Source of the DNA: Theobroma cacao
Taxonomy: Eukaryota > Streptophyta > Magnoliopsida > Malvales > Malvaceae
Length of the DNA: 64,000 nucleotides
Direction of reading: 5' to 3'
NCBI RefSeq assembly: GCF_000208745.1
Contig: NC_030852.1
Location: 22,292,612 to 22,356,611, forward strand
The position numbers and the translations under genes are program-made. This document shows positions 10,367 through 20,728 of this stretch, one piece after another. Below the pieces are notes generated by a model. The model ran no database searches. It worked only from the letters and a program-made list of their open reading frames with translations, and had not been told where the DNA came from. Every line of letters begins with the position of its first letter. Position 1 is the first letter of the stretch.

Positions 10367-12749
10367 CTTAATTTTGTAATCCTCTCTTTACAAGTTAAAA
10401 TCATAAAATTCGCTATCTCAAGATTGGTTGCTACTCAACACTAATAGAGCTCATCGAACTTCATGCTATTAATCCACTGTGAGGGCTGTTCTTTGTGATC
10501 ACTTTGGAAATTGGAAATGTGATTTTTTGGTCAAATTTGAAAAATGTTCTGCATATCAAGTAGAATTATAAGATGTTTATTGGGGGTTATCAATGGCATG
10601 GGATGAAAGACGTTTTTTGGTTATGGATAACAAAACTACTGCATAGGTGATTCAAATGGAAACATATAAACCAAATGCTAATCCAAATTTGACTTTGACT
10701 ATTAAAAATCACTTAAAAATGGAATTACAAATTATTAACATTATGTGTATCGCAAACAGGGCTGATCCTCTCTCACTCACAACTCTCTAAAAATTTTTAA
10801 AATTTTTTTATGTTACATAAATTTTTAAAATCTTTTATATATTCTCTTAACAGCCTCTCAAAATAAATTTTTATTTAATAATTAACACAAATAAAGAATA
10901 ACAAAATGACCCTATATGTTCCATTCAATTTTACCCTATTTAACTCTTACTTTAATATTAATATTTAAATATTAATATTTTATTTATAATTTAATATTAA
11001 ATATTTTAAAATATTAATATTTTATTAAAAATTGGAATCAAGGGAGAGAAGGAGGAGAGAGAGAAAATTAATACTTTATATAAATAAAGTTGTAATTTTT
11101 CAAAGTTGTAAGGAATATTTTTGTCTTTATCATTTTATGAGTTTATTCCTCAACCATGGAATAGCTAATACCATGGGGGAGGGTGGTATTAGCTATTCCT
11201 TTGTTTTGGAGGATTTTGGAGAATAGACATTTCATAGGACTATTTCTCAACCAAATAAAGGAACCAAAATTCCTTGGGAATAAAGAGGGAATGGCCAACC
11301 AAACATCTATTAAGGTTCTCTACATCTCTTTTACTCTTTCTTTTTCTTTTTCTCTTCTTTTTTGTTCTTGCATTTTTATTTTACGCTCTTTTCTATAAAT
11401 CACTACTGAAACATATTTCATTCCTCAAGAGGGGTTTATGAACTTACCAACTTAGAAAGGAAGGACGGGAACTACTAACCACCATCGTATGAAATTAAGA
11501 AAAAGGTAAAGTTCTTTTTTGTCTTTTTCTTTCAACTTATACTATTATTTTTATTTATATTTGTTTATTTTTTTTCATTTCTGTGCTATTTATTCATATA
11601 TTCAAAGTTTTTATAGATTTTCTTTTCCAAATTTTTATGAACTATTAACTATGTTTTTTTTTTTTGGTTATATGTGGTTCTATCTTCTATTTTCCATGTT
11701 CTTCATTTTTCTATTATATAAATTTTATTTTCTATCATTTTAATTTTTAAAAATTAAAAAATTATTATGTAATTCTCAAATATAAATTATAGTGTTGCAC
11801 TGTTATTTAAAATTTCATTAATGTATCATTTTTTTATTAATCCTAATTATATAAGAGAAAATTATTAATCATGTATATCATATGTAACTATTTTTAGTTT
11901 TATATTTGGTTTTATAAGTTTAAATAAAAATAAAAAAGAATATTGGATGTTAATTGTATTAATTTTTTTTCAAGTTTAATTAAAGTATAAATAAGTTGAA
12001 AATAATTGATAAACTCTTTAAAAAAAAATATGCAAATTGTCCAAATGATTCTGCTACATTGGAGCCACCAATCCTCAATACTTCAACTCATAAATAAGAG
12101 TAATATGAATTAAAACATCCAAAACCCAATTTGGAAGAAAGAGATGCTATTTAGCACGGAATCAATAATTGATGAATTTGAATCCCAAAAATATCATCGA
12201 GCACAATTTTCTTAAAAAATTATTGAAGGTTTTCTTTTTTTTTTGAATGTACATATTATGTAAAATTATTTTCAATTATGAATATTTTGATTGTTGGTTA
12301 ATTCAATATATTAGTTTTTAAAAGTTTTAGCTCTTATTTCTCTATCTTTGGCCCCCAACAAAAATTGATTATCTCCGTCCCTAATCGCAAATCTAATCAT
12401 TTGGCAGATTTTTTTTGTGATTATGACTTTTTAATACCCTGTTGGTACAATGCTTCTTAAGATCTCTTTAGAGTTAGTATTTCAATTTTATTGAGCAATG
12501 TTATGGAATTTCATTCTCATGAGTTATTTTGACATAAGTGTACTATTTTTATTTCTTTTAAAAAAATAAACTTGATTAAAATTATTTGCGAAGTTTAAAA
12601 AATTCTTGGGAAATTATTTATCAGGTATAAGTTAAGCATGTCAAATTTTCATTTTGTCACTTGTATACCTATAAATTATAATTAAGGCTCGTAGTTAATA
12701 ATATCTACCGCGACTTGCAAATATGTCTCCTTAACAATTTTATTTTCAA
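10367..12749. other. AT-rich intergenic with decayed repeats
   Basis: No gene recognised. Contains palindromic ATATTAATATT tracts at 10950-11030, a perfect hairpin at 11158-11199, and short plus-strand frames at 11032-11743 that are low-complexity. A stretch at 10480-10790 keeps semi-open frames that might be transposase debris, but I could not assign it. Confidence 0.5.
11158..11199. repeat. perfect 16-bp inverted repeat with 10-nt loop
   Basis: GGAATAGCTAATACCA at 11158-11173 is exactly reverse-complemented at 11184-11199 around a G-rich loop. It sits in a stretch with 'cctcaaccaaa' motifs like those of small plant DNA transposons, so it is probably the core of a MITE rather than a terminator. 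Confidence 0.85.
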
Positions 12750-14405
12750 ATGTTAGTTGAAGGAGTCATTCCCGCCAATCTAGTCAACTCCAGAATTCTA
12801 CAGCAAAGCATCATTTCCCTTCTTCAAAAATATAGAACCATTACAAAGATTACCCAAATCCACACCCAGATCATCATTAACGGTTTTTCTCAGAAAAATT
12901 TCATCCTAGTAAACCTTATCTCATTCTATATAACCTCTAGTAATAATCTCCCACATGCCCTTAAAATTTTCGAGACTATCGAAAAACCAAGTACTACAAT
13001 CTGGAACCAGGTCATCCGAGGGTATTCAAGAACCGAAAACCCTGAAAAATCGGTTGAATTGTATAACCAAATGGTTGCAACGGGGGCTATCCCTGATGGG
13101 TTTACTTATTCATATCTTTTGAGCGCTTGCGCGAGGTCTGGGATGTTGAGAGAAGGGGAACAGGTTCATGGGAAAGTTTTGGCAGATGGGTATTGCTCCA
13201 ATGTGTTTGTGAGGACGAATTTGGTTAATTTGTATGCAATGGTGGGTGGTGGTGATGGTATTGGTTATGCGCGTAGAGTGTTTGATGAAATGGGGGAGAG
13301 GAATGTGGTGAGTTGGAATTCGTTGCTCGCTGGCTATATTAGGTATGGGGATGTTCATATGGCGAGGAGAGTTTTCGATGAGATGCCAGAGAGGAACGTG
13401 GTGTCGTGGACGACAATGGTTGCAGGGTTTGCTAGGAATGGGAAGTGTCGGCAAGCTTTGTCCTTTTTTAATCAGATGAGGAGGGCGCGTGTCCAATTGG
13501 ATCAGGTGGCATTGTTGGCAGCATTATCAGCCTGTGCTGAATTGGGTGATTTAGAATCGGGGAAGTGGATTCACTCACATATCAAAGAGACATCACGGGT
13601 TAGAAGCCAGCGATTGTTGGTATCTTTGAACAATGCACTTATACACATGTATGCCAGTTGTGGTTTGATTGAGGAAGCTTATCAAGTGCTTAAATACATG
13701 CCGGAAAGAAGTACTGTTTCTTGGACAAGCATGATCATGGGATTAGCAAAACAGGGCTTTGCACAAGAAGCTCTTGTCGTGTATGAATGTATGCTAAGCT
13801 TGGGAGACAGAGAAGTCAAGCCTGATGCATTAACCTACCTTGGAGTTCTCTGTGCTTGTAGTCATGCTGGATATGTTGAGGAGGGTTGGCATCATTTTAC
13901 ACAAATGACTCAAAACTGGGGAATTGAGCCCAGGATTGAGCACTATTGTTGCATGATTGATCTTCTCAGCCGTGCTGGTTTCTTGGATGAAGCATTCAAT
14001 CTTATTGAAACCATGCCTGTGAAACCAAATGATGCTGTGTGGGGTGCCCTACTCAGTGGTTGTAGGATTCATAAGAATGTTGATCTTGCCTCTCAAGTGG
14101 CTCAGAAATTGGTTGCTGAGCTTGACCCCGACTATGCTGCTGGGTATCTTGTGCTGTTGTCAAATGTGTATGCTTTTGCAAAGAGGTGGCAGGATGTTGC
14201 TAATGTGAGACAAAAAATGATTGACATGGGAGTGAAAAAGCCTGCAGGTCGGAGTTGGGTTCAAATTGATGGAGTTGTTCACGATTTTATGGCAGGTGAC
14301 AGTGCCGACAAACATGCATATTCAATCTATGATATGCTTTGGCAAGTCACTAGACAGGCAAAGCAGGAAGGCTACGAGCCAGACATATCAGAAGTTTTGT
14401 ACTAA
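12750..14405 (+). CDS. PLS-type PPR protein, E/E+ subgroup, no DYW
   Basis: Intronless 551-residue PLS-class PPR protein. Alternating L, S and P motifs run from about residue 45 to 430 (RNVVSWNSLLAGYIRYGD, RNVVSWTTMVAGFARNG, EPRIEHYCCMIDLLSRAG). These are followed by an E domain (WGALLSGCRIH..., residues about 425-500) and an E+ region ending at LWQVTRQAKQEGYEPDISEVLY. There is no C-terminal DYW deaminase, so if it acts in C-to-U RNA editing it would need a DYW partner supplied in trans. The N-terminus is not a clear transit peptide, so the first ATG may not be the true start. Arabidopsis At1g74400 is a possible counterpart by position; orthology is not shown. Confidence 0.92.
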   Translation: MLVEGVIPANLVNSRILQQSIISLLQKYRTITKITQIHTQIIINGFSQKNFILVNLISFYITSSNNLPHALKIFETIEKPSTTIWNQVIRGYSRTENPEKSVELYNQMVATGAIPDGFTYSYLLSACARSGMLREGEQVHGKVLADGYCSNVFVRTNLVNLYAMVGGGDGIGYARRVFDEMGERNVVSWNSLLAGYIRYGDVHMARRVFDEMPERNVVSWTTMVAGFARNGKCRQALSFFNQMRRARVQLDQVALLAALSACAELGDLESGKWIHSHIKETSRVRSQRLLVSLNNALIHMYASCGLIEEAYQVLKYMPERSTVSWTSMIMGLAKQGFAQEALVVYECMLSLGDREVKPDALTYLGVLCACSHAGYVEEGWHHFTQMTQNWGIEPRIEHYCCMIDLLSRAGFLDEAFNLIETMPVKPNDAVWGALLSGCRIHKNVDLASQVAQKLVAELDPDYAAGYLVLLSNVYAFAKRWQDVANVRQKMIDMGVKKPAGRSWVQIDGVVHDFMAGDSADKHAYSIYDMLWQVTRQAKQEGYEPDISEVLY

Positions 14406-16038
14406 TAGTGGGGGATTTTAGAATTTAGTATTTGAGCAAGGATCTGAATTTATTCCTTCTGTAAGTACCAAGTTCAGAGACTCAAAAGTTAAATCCTTCT
14501 ATTATAACTACTAACTGTCATCTACTAAGTTCAGATGCTTAAATGTTATCAAGTATAACTACTAATGTGGCACTCGTCATCACCATATTTCTGAAGTAAC
14601 TCTCTGTAACAGTAACAGTATCATATGTTTTATTGTGCACTTCCACACAGATATTGAAAAGTTATCATTGTGAGCAATGGCAAGTGCTTGTTATTTTGTA
14701 GATGATAAAATTGCATAATTCGCTTTTGGATGATATGTTGTCGCCAAGGTGTGTGCATCATGATGATTGATGAAAACCATTTATTTATTAGTATTATTAT
14801 TGTTCCTATATAATATATATATATATATATATATTAAATTGTCTCCTTGTAGTGCAAGCAGTTTTAAGATTCTTCTTCTTGTTGCAAGGAGTTTTGGCTT
14901 GATCACCAAGGAAACGTGGGAATTGGGACAAGGCTGCCGTGGTTACTAACTTGATAAAGGAAATAGGAATGGCTTGCCCTTGCAGTAATGGTTCTTGAAC
15001 GTTTGTACACAACGGCAAAGAATGATACCTAGTTGTACATGTGCCATTTAACTTGGTGGTTGGGGCTTCTCTTTTTGGAATCATGTCACCAAACCTCATG
15101 CCTAAAAGTGAAAACACGCATACTATTTATTTACCAATTAAGTGCGTGACTAAAATTCAATAGCTGTTTCTTCTCTGTGCTTCAAAATTTTATAGTTTTT
15201 GTTATGTCAAAAACTTGTAATATTACTTTCACAAAAACAAAACCAAAACCAAAACCAAATTAATGTTAATAAATATATTATTTTGTTTCCAATGGAATAC
15301 CTTAATACTTACATTAATTTAAAATTTTATCTTGAAAGTTTGGAATTTTGAAATAAGTAAATTGATTAATGAGAAGTAAGAGATAAGAGGATTATTGTGT
15401 AATCCAACAATAATCAACTCCAAGAAGTAGTTTGGATTGGATAACTCACAATTTTTCTTTAAAAGAGACGTATAATGCTTTAAAAAGTTATTGAACAATT
15501 TAAGAAAATTTACATAAATTTTCATTTAGTTGTCATTAGTCAAAATATTATTTATTATTTTTATATCATAAATAATGGTGAAAATTTATAAAATCATGTC
15601 TTTATATTAAATTATCATTCACAATAATAGATTAGTTTATCATATCAGTATTATTGGATATAAAATGACATAGCATTTTGATTAACTACAATTAATCAGC
15701 TACCATATAAAGATTGATTGAAAAAATAAATAAATAAAGATTTTTTTTAAAAAAATTCTCAATAATTTAATTTTTTTAAAAAATATTATGTGAAAAAAAA
15801 TTTAGCATTTGAGGAAGAGATAATAAAGGTGTATTCTAAAGCAATAAGGAAGAAGAACTAAAATGGGCCCCTTTGAAAGAAAAAGGTAACCCACCAAACG
15901 AAGCAACCCAACTGCCACGCACAAAAAAACAGTGTTTTATATATTCCTCGTTAAATTGGAGCGTCTTACTTGAGAACTCTCTATGCTTAGACGCTTTTCA
16001 AACACAAAAGCAGAACAAACGTTTTTTCTCTCTTCCAA
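14406..16038. other. intergenic: PPR 3' region, AT repeat, exonuclease promoter
   Basis: Holds the 3' region of the PPR gene, an AT microsatellite (14813-14834), and a (AACCAA)-type run near 15238-15258. A faint foldback of the 'ttagttaaaatg...cattttat' family lies at about 15525-15760. The last 100 bases are probably the leader of the exonuclease gene. No further gene recognised. Confidence 0.5.
14813..14834. repeat. (AT)n microsatellite
   Basis: Run of about eleven AT units downstream of the PPR gene. Confidence 0.9.
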
Positions 16039-19000
16039 ATGGGGCCGACAACGTCGGGTGACAGATCCGAAATCTGCTTCTTCGATCTGGAAACCACGGT
16101 CCCTCAGCGACGCGGCCAAGGCTATGCCATTCTCGAATTCGGAGCCATTTTAGTTTGCTCCAAAAGGCTCCTGGAGCTCGAAAGCTACTCCACCCTGGTC
16201 CGACCGGACAACCTCGCTTCCATTTCCCCTTCCTCCGAACGCTGCAACCGCATCACCCGAGAGGACGTCGCTTCGGCACCTTCCTTTTCAGAAATCTCCG
16301 ACAAAGTCCACGACCTTCTTCATGGTCCGCATCTCACGCTCAGATTGCTCTCTCTCTCTCTCTCTCTCTCTCTCTAATATCTCATTAATTTTAAGTTTTT
16401 AAATGAATTTTTTAGGAAGGGTTTGGGCGGGGCATAATATAGTGAGGTTTGATTGCTTGAGGATAAGGGAAGCGTTTGAAAAGATTGGTCGGCCGGCGCC
16501 GGAGCCTAAGGGAATTATTGATTCATTGGCGTTGTTGACTAAAACATTTGGAAGGAGAGCTGGTAACATGAAGGTAATTTTTAATTCATGTTACAAAGCT
16601 TACCTTTAATATGGAAAAGTATCGAAACTGTATGCAGTAAATTACAAAATTTTGGATTTTTCGTTAGCTGGATGGATGTTTATCTTGTTAGGGGTGGCAA
16701 AACCCGACCTAATTAGGCCCAAATACAGTTTTTGAGCAAACCCAACGATTCAAACCTGAAACCTGAAATTGCTTGAACTTGATCCTAACTTGAACTCAGT
16801 TATTTTCTGCTTGTAGAGAATATGGCAAAGCTTTTACCTGAACCTGGAAAGCTCGCTAGAAATCCCAGTCAATACAACCCAAACCTGAGACCTGACCCTA
16901 AGCCCAAAAAGTCAAAAGCTGTAAAAAGATCCAATCTGCTCAATTGGCACCTCTAATCTTGATCACATTTGTGTTTGTCTGTGTTATGTTTATTCCACTG
17001 TGGGGAATGGGAATTCCATTGCCACCATATTTACAAGTTACGTGATTTAAGTTCCTAGCACATTTAGATACTTGTTTAATGATTTGCTTTCTTAGTTGTG
17101 TGCAATTCTCTAAGTAAGGCATTGCAAGTTTTAGGGTTAATCTGAAGTTTTGGTTGATTACATGTGTATGTAATTCTATGCAGATGGCAACTCTTGCAAA
17201 CTATTTTAATATTGGAGAGCAGAGACACAGGCAAGTCTGTGATGAATTAACTTATAAGTCTTTTCACCTTGGATGGCTGTACAATTTCTGTTCCCTTGAA
17301 ATAACTTTTTGCGACGATATTTAGGAGCTTGGATGATATCCGGATGAACCTTGAAGTTCTTAAGTACTGTGCAACAGTTTTGTTCCTGGTATGGTTGTTT
17401 TGGAGTGCTAACTTTAGTTGCTTTTGCATTCTTTGGAATGATGTGCCATCGGTTTTACTTATTTAAGAGTATCTGACATTGAAAAATTTAAGCACCATAT
17501 TTGACTTGTCCTAACTTTTGACATGTTAAATCATAAAGTTTGATGAAATAGTGCTTCATTCGTTTGGTATGTGGATAAGCCGTTTTAATGGCAGTGAGAA
17601 GTTAAGATCCTCCAGCAAGTTTGATGCATTGGCTTTTCTCTTCCCTATATATAGCCCAGCTCCTGCTGTATACCTTATAGTGTCTGCTACTTGTTTGTAT
17701 AATGGTATGCACTTTGGTTATTCTTGCGTGGCTATATATTATTAAATCAATCTTTGGAGAGCTTTCACGACTCCTCCTTTCCTCTTTTTAGGAAGCTGAT
17801 TTTCTTTACAACAATGTTTTTGTTTGCTTTTGAGTTATGCTTATATTGTTATCATTTCTGATTGCAAAGCCCTTGCATTGAGTGGACCTTGCAATGGGTA
17901 TCAATAAGCTTAAGTACTAAGAAAGGCCCTGAACTACGTCCATTTATGCAACTAAACCTTTATTCTTTTATTGTATCTAAACAAGCTTTTGTCCTTTGAT
18001 TTGTACTGGAACAAGCCCTTAACCAAATTAACAGCTGTTAGCCTATTGTCAACTAGCATTTTCTATCCATGTGGCATATAACACGACAGCTAATGTTTAT
18101 GCAAAGTCCTTTCCATTGAGTGGACCTTGCAATGGGTAGTGGACCTTGCAATGGGTATCAGTAAGCTTAAGTTCTCAAAAAGTCCCCAAATTATTGCCCA
18201 TTTATGCAATCAAGCCTATATTCTTTTATTGTACCTGCATAAGCCTTTATCCTTTGATTTATACCTACACAAGCCCTTTTCTTTAAGGGAATATATTCAG
18301 CTGTCAGCCTAATGTTAGTTGGTATTTTCTTTCCATGTGGCATATGACGTAGCAGCTAACATGACCACATAGTAATTGTTGTGGAATGGGCTACATGACC
18401 ACATCATCAAGCGATGTCATATGCCACATGAACAAAATATGTTAGTTAACATTGAATCTTGCAGTCTTTAATTTTTGGCATAAAACTTAAAAAAATTAAA
18501 TAAACTCTTATTCTTTTATTGCATGCAATTAAGCTCTTATATTTTTATTTTGAGTCAAATAAGCCCTTATGATTAATGGTTAACTAACTATTGTTAGTTA
18601 AAATGTCATTTGTCATTTTATGTTACATGATGCTAGCATGGCATGTTAACATGCCATGATAGATGATTACGTGATGTACTAATATGGCATGATGACATAG
18701 TTATGTGGTATTTTTCACTCCACATTAGCGTCACGTGAGGATAAAATGACAAGTGACATTTTGACTAATAATAATTAGTTAACCATTAGTCACTAGGACC
18801 TATTTGGCCAAAAATAAAATTACAAGGGCTTAATTGAACACAACAGAAGAATAAGGGTTTATTTGAATTTTTTTGAATAGTTTAGAAGCTTTTTCAAGTA
18901 TTATGCCTTAATTTTTCATTAAGGTTAAGGGCTTGTATGTTACAAACCAAAAAGTAAGGGCTTCTTTGGGTATAGTAAAAGAATAAGAGTTTAGTTTCAT

Positions 19001-20728
19001 AAATAGACATAGTTCAAGGTTTTCTATATTATTTAAGTCAAATTAGTTTTGTATCTATGTAATATGAGTTCCTTTAATTATACTTTGCATATTGGAGTCG
19101 GGAAAAAAAAATTGATCGAGTAAGCTTAATGTAGGTTTTGTTGTGTCCGCCATATAATGGCACATGTAAATATTATTGCTCTATGGATATAGCGGTGCTT
19201 GCATGTGATTTTGATTTGTTCTTGGTATCTTATATTACTCTACAAGCCAAGGATGATATCCATCCTGGAAGTGGCCATGTTTTATAAGATTAATTACCCA
19301 AAGTTTAAGCAAAATCTTAAATATATCTGCAGGAGTCGAGCCTCCCCGATATACTCACAGCAGATAGTGTGGTTTCCCCAAGGCCGACTACAAGAAGTAT
19401 TAGTAATAGCAAGTCATCTCCTGAGGGGCCTAGCCCAAACATGCAAGCCCCTTCAAGTTCAATTTATGAAAGTGTTCCAAATTTATCTCCAACAGATATA
19501 GAAAATGGTGAACCCCATCCAATAATCTCTCTTTTGACTTGCCACATTGGAGAGGAAATCCCAAGTTTAGATGCATCTGATTCGGCTCAACCAGATCCTT
19601 TTGACATGAGTCGGCTCAGCAATGAAATAAAAACGGAGGCCTATCAATTAGATGTCACCATGGAAGAAAAACCTGAGCCAGAATCTCCTGAGGTGTCTCT
19701 TGCAACAGCTGTTGCTGGGGGTTGCAGTGGTTATGCAGGATTCCTAGAGCCTGATGAGGTTTCTGTAACTTCTATCAGTGCATCTCTTACACCATATTAT
19801 CGTGGCACTGACCGAATAAAATTGTTGCATGAAGATGTTGTTTTACAACTCTTTTGTTCTCGTTTGAGAGTGCGATTTGGAATTAGTAAAAAGTTTGTTG
19901 ATCAGGCTGGTCGGCCACGCTTGAGCATCATGGTTAATGTGTCTCCAAGTTTATGTAGGGTTCTAGATGCTTGTGATGCTGTTGCGAAGAAAAGATTTGA
20001 GGATTGTGGAAGCAGCTCTGAGTGGAGGCCTGTTGTGAACAGGAAAGATGGTTACGTCAACTACCCAACTGTGAGACTGCAGTAAGTTCTCATAGCTTTT
20101 GTATTTTCCTTTTCTTTCTAATGACATGGAAATGAATAGCTCCTAGCCTAGGAAAAAGGATGAAATTTTGCACTGCAGAGTAAAAAAAGGAGTTTGTTTC
20201 ACATTAAACTACCATTTAATAGGAACTCAGAAAATAATGATAAAGTTTATGAGCTTTCCAAAATGGAAACAGGTGGTCCAGGACATGCTCTTGAATCTTG
20301 ACTCACCCATACATGGTTTCTTTTTCTCCTTTGCTATTCTGTTGATGTGCTATTTAATTGATGGAAGAATGAAGTGACATGAAAGTTTACAGAACAATAT
20401 GATTTGCAAATTTGAGAAAATTGGAGAAGGCATAATTTTTTTTTAAACTGTCAACTCTAGAAACTTGCCTGATGCTTTGACTTTTTCTGTCAGCATACCT
20501 ACTGTAGTCAGCGGGGATATTGTCCAATATGCCACAGAGATACATCAGAAAGACAGCTCTGGTACTGTGCAAAAACTTGTATTCAGTAAATTTGATGCCG
20601 CCGAGCTTGATAACTTATTTAGAACAGGGATCTTTGTGGATGCATTCTTCAGCTTGGATCCTTATGATTATCAGCAGAGTGCAGGTATCCGTTTGGTGGC
20701 TAAAAATTTGATTATACATTCTTACTAG
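16039..20728 (+). CDS. NEN: DEDDh exonuclease, NEN family (NAC45/86-dependent)
   Basis: Six exons: 16039-16324, 16416-16573, 17184-17230, 17325-17388, 19333-20081 and 20461-20728, giving 523 residues. The N-terminal DnaQ-like 3'-5' exonuclease fold shows all DEDDh residues: D16 and E18 (FFDLETT), D108 (GHNIVRFD), H163 and D168 (HRSLDD). A Ser/Pro-rich linker (about 190-290) and a conserved plant-specific C-terminal domain follow (RFGISKKFVDQAGRPRL, ... FSKFDAAELDNLF ... YQQSAGIRLVAKNL). This matches Arabidopsis NEN proteins, which act downstream of NAC45/NAC86 in nuclear breakdown of maturing sieve elements. Intron 3 has a GC donor and intron 4 (1.9 kb) hosts foldback transposons. Whether it is nearer NEN2 or NEN3 cannot be settled here. 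Confidence 0.9.
16348..16375. repeat. (CT)n microsatellite in intron 1 of the exonuclease gene
   Basis: Fourteen CT units starting 23 bases after the exon 1 donor in a 91-bp intron. It supplies a pyrimidine tract, though the true acceptor is 40 bases further on. Confidence 0.95.
17231..17232 (+). other. GC splice donor, exonuclease intron 3
   Basis: Frame continuity between CACAG (ending 17230) and the exon starting 17325 requires a donor reading CAG then GCAAGT. This is the known strong-consensus form of GC-AG introns. The alternative of using a nearby GT breaks the HRSLDD active-site motif. Confidence 0.85.
17863..18363. repeat. tandem duplication of about 237 bp, two units
   Basis: Unit 1 (17863-18099) and unit 2 (18100-18363) share 'tgcaaag..cctt..cattgagtggaccttgcaatgggta', the 'ttcttttattgta' arm and 'ccatgtggcatat'. 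Unit 2 also contains a further internal repeat of the 'gtggaccttgcaatgggta' segment. The units cover the left arm of a foldback element plus about 45 bp of flank. Confidence 0.8.
17909..19037. mobile_element. foldback element in exonuclease intron 4, with nested insertion
   Basis: The left arm (from about 17909, with CTTAAGTAC at its edge) is mirrored by the right arm 18908-19037, ending near ATTTAAG. Paired stretches include 'gaactacgtccatttatgcaactaaac' against its mirror at about 18990-19025, and 'acaagcccttaacc' against 'ggttaagggcttgt'. The right arm is interrupted by the 431-bp element at 18477-18907. Outer ends and target duplication are not certain. Confidence 0.6.
18477..18907. mobile_element. 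Mutator-like foldback MITE with 9-bp target duplication
   Basis: Begins GGCATAAAACTT and ends AAGTATTATGCC (11 of 12 bases complementary). The two arms are near-mirror images for about 190 bp, and it is flanked on both sides by TTAATTTTT (18468-18476 and 18908-18916). A 9-bp duplication is the hallmark of the Mutator superfamily. No transposase is present, so it is non-autonomous. Confidence 0.85.

Noticed and set aside
10480..10790. Possible MULE transposase debris
   Set aside because: Semi-open frames suggested it, but I could not match an ordered set of transposase motifs.
13110..13496. 128-codon minus-strand frame
   Set aside because: Antisense shadow of the PLS-PPR gene; composition is the mirror of the PPR codons.
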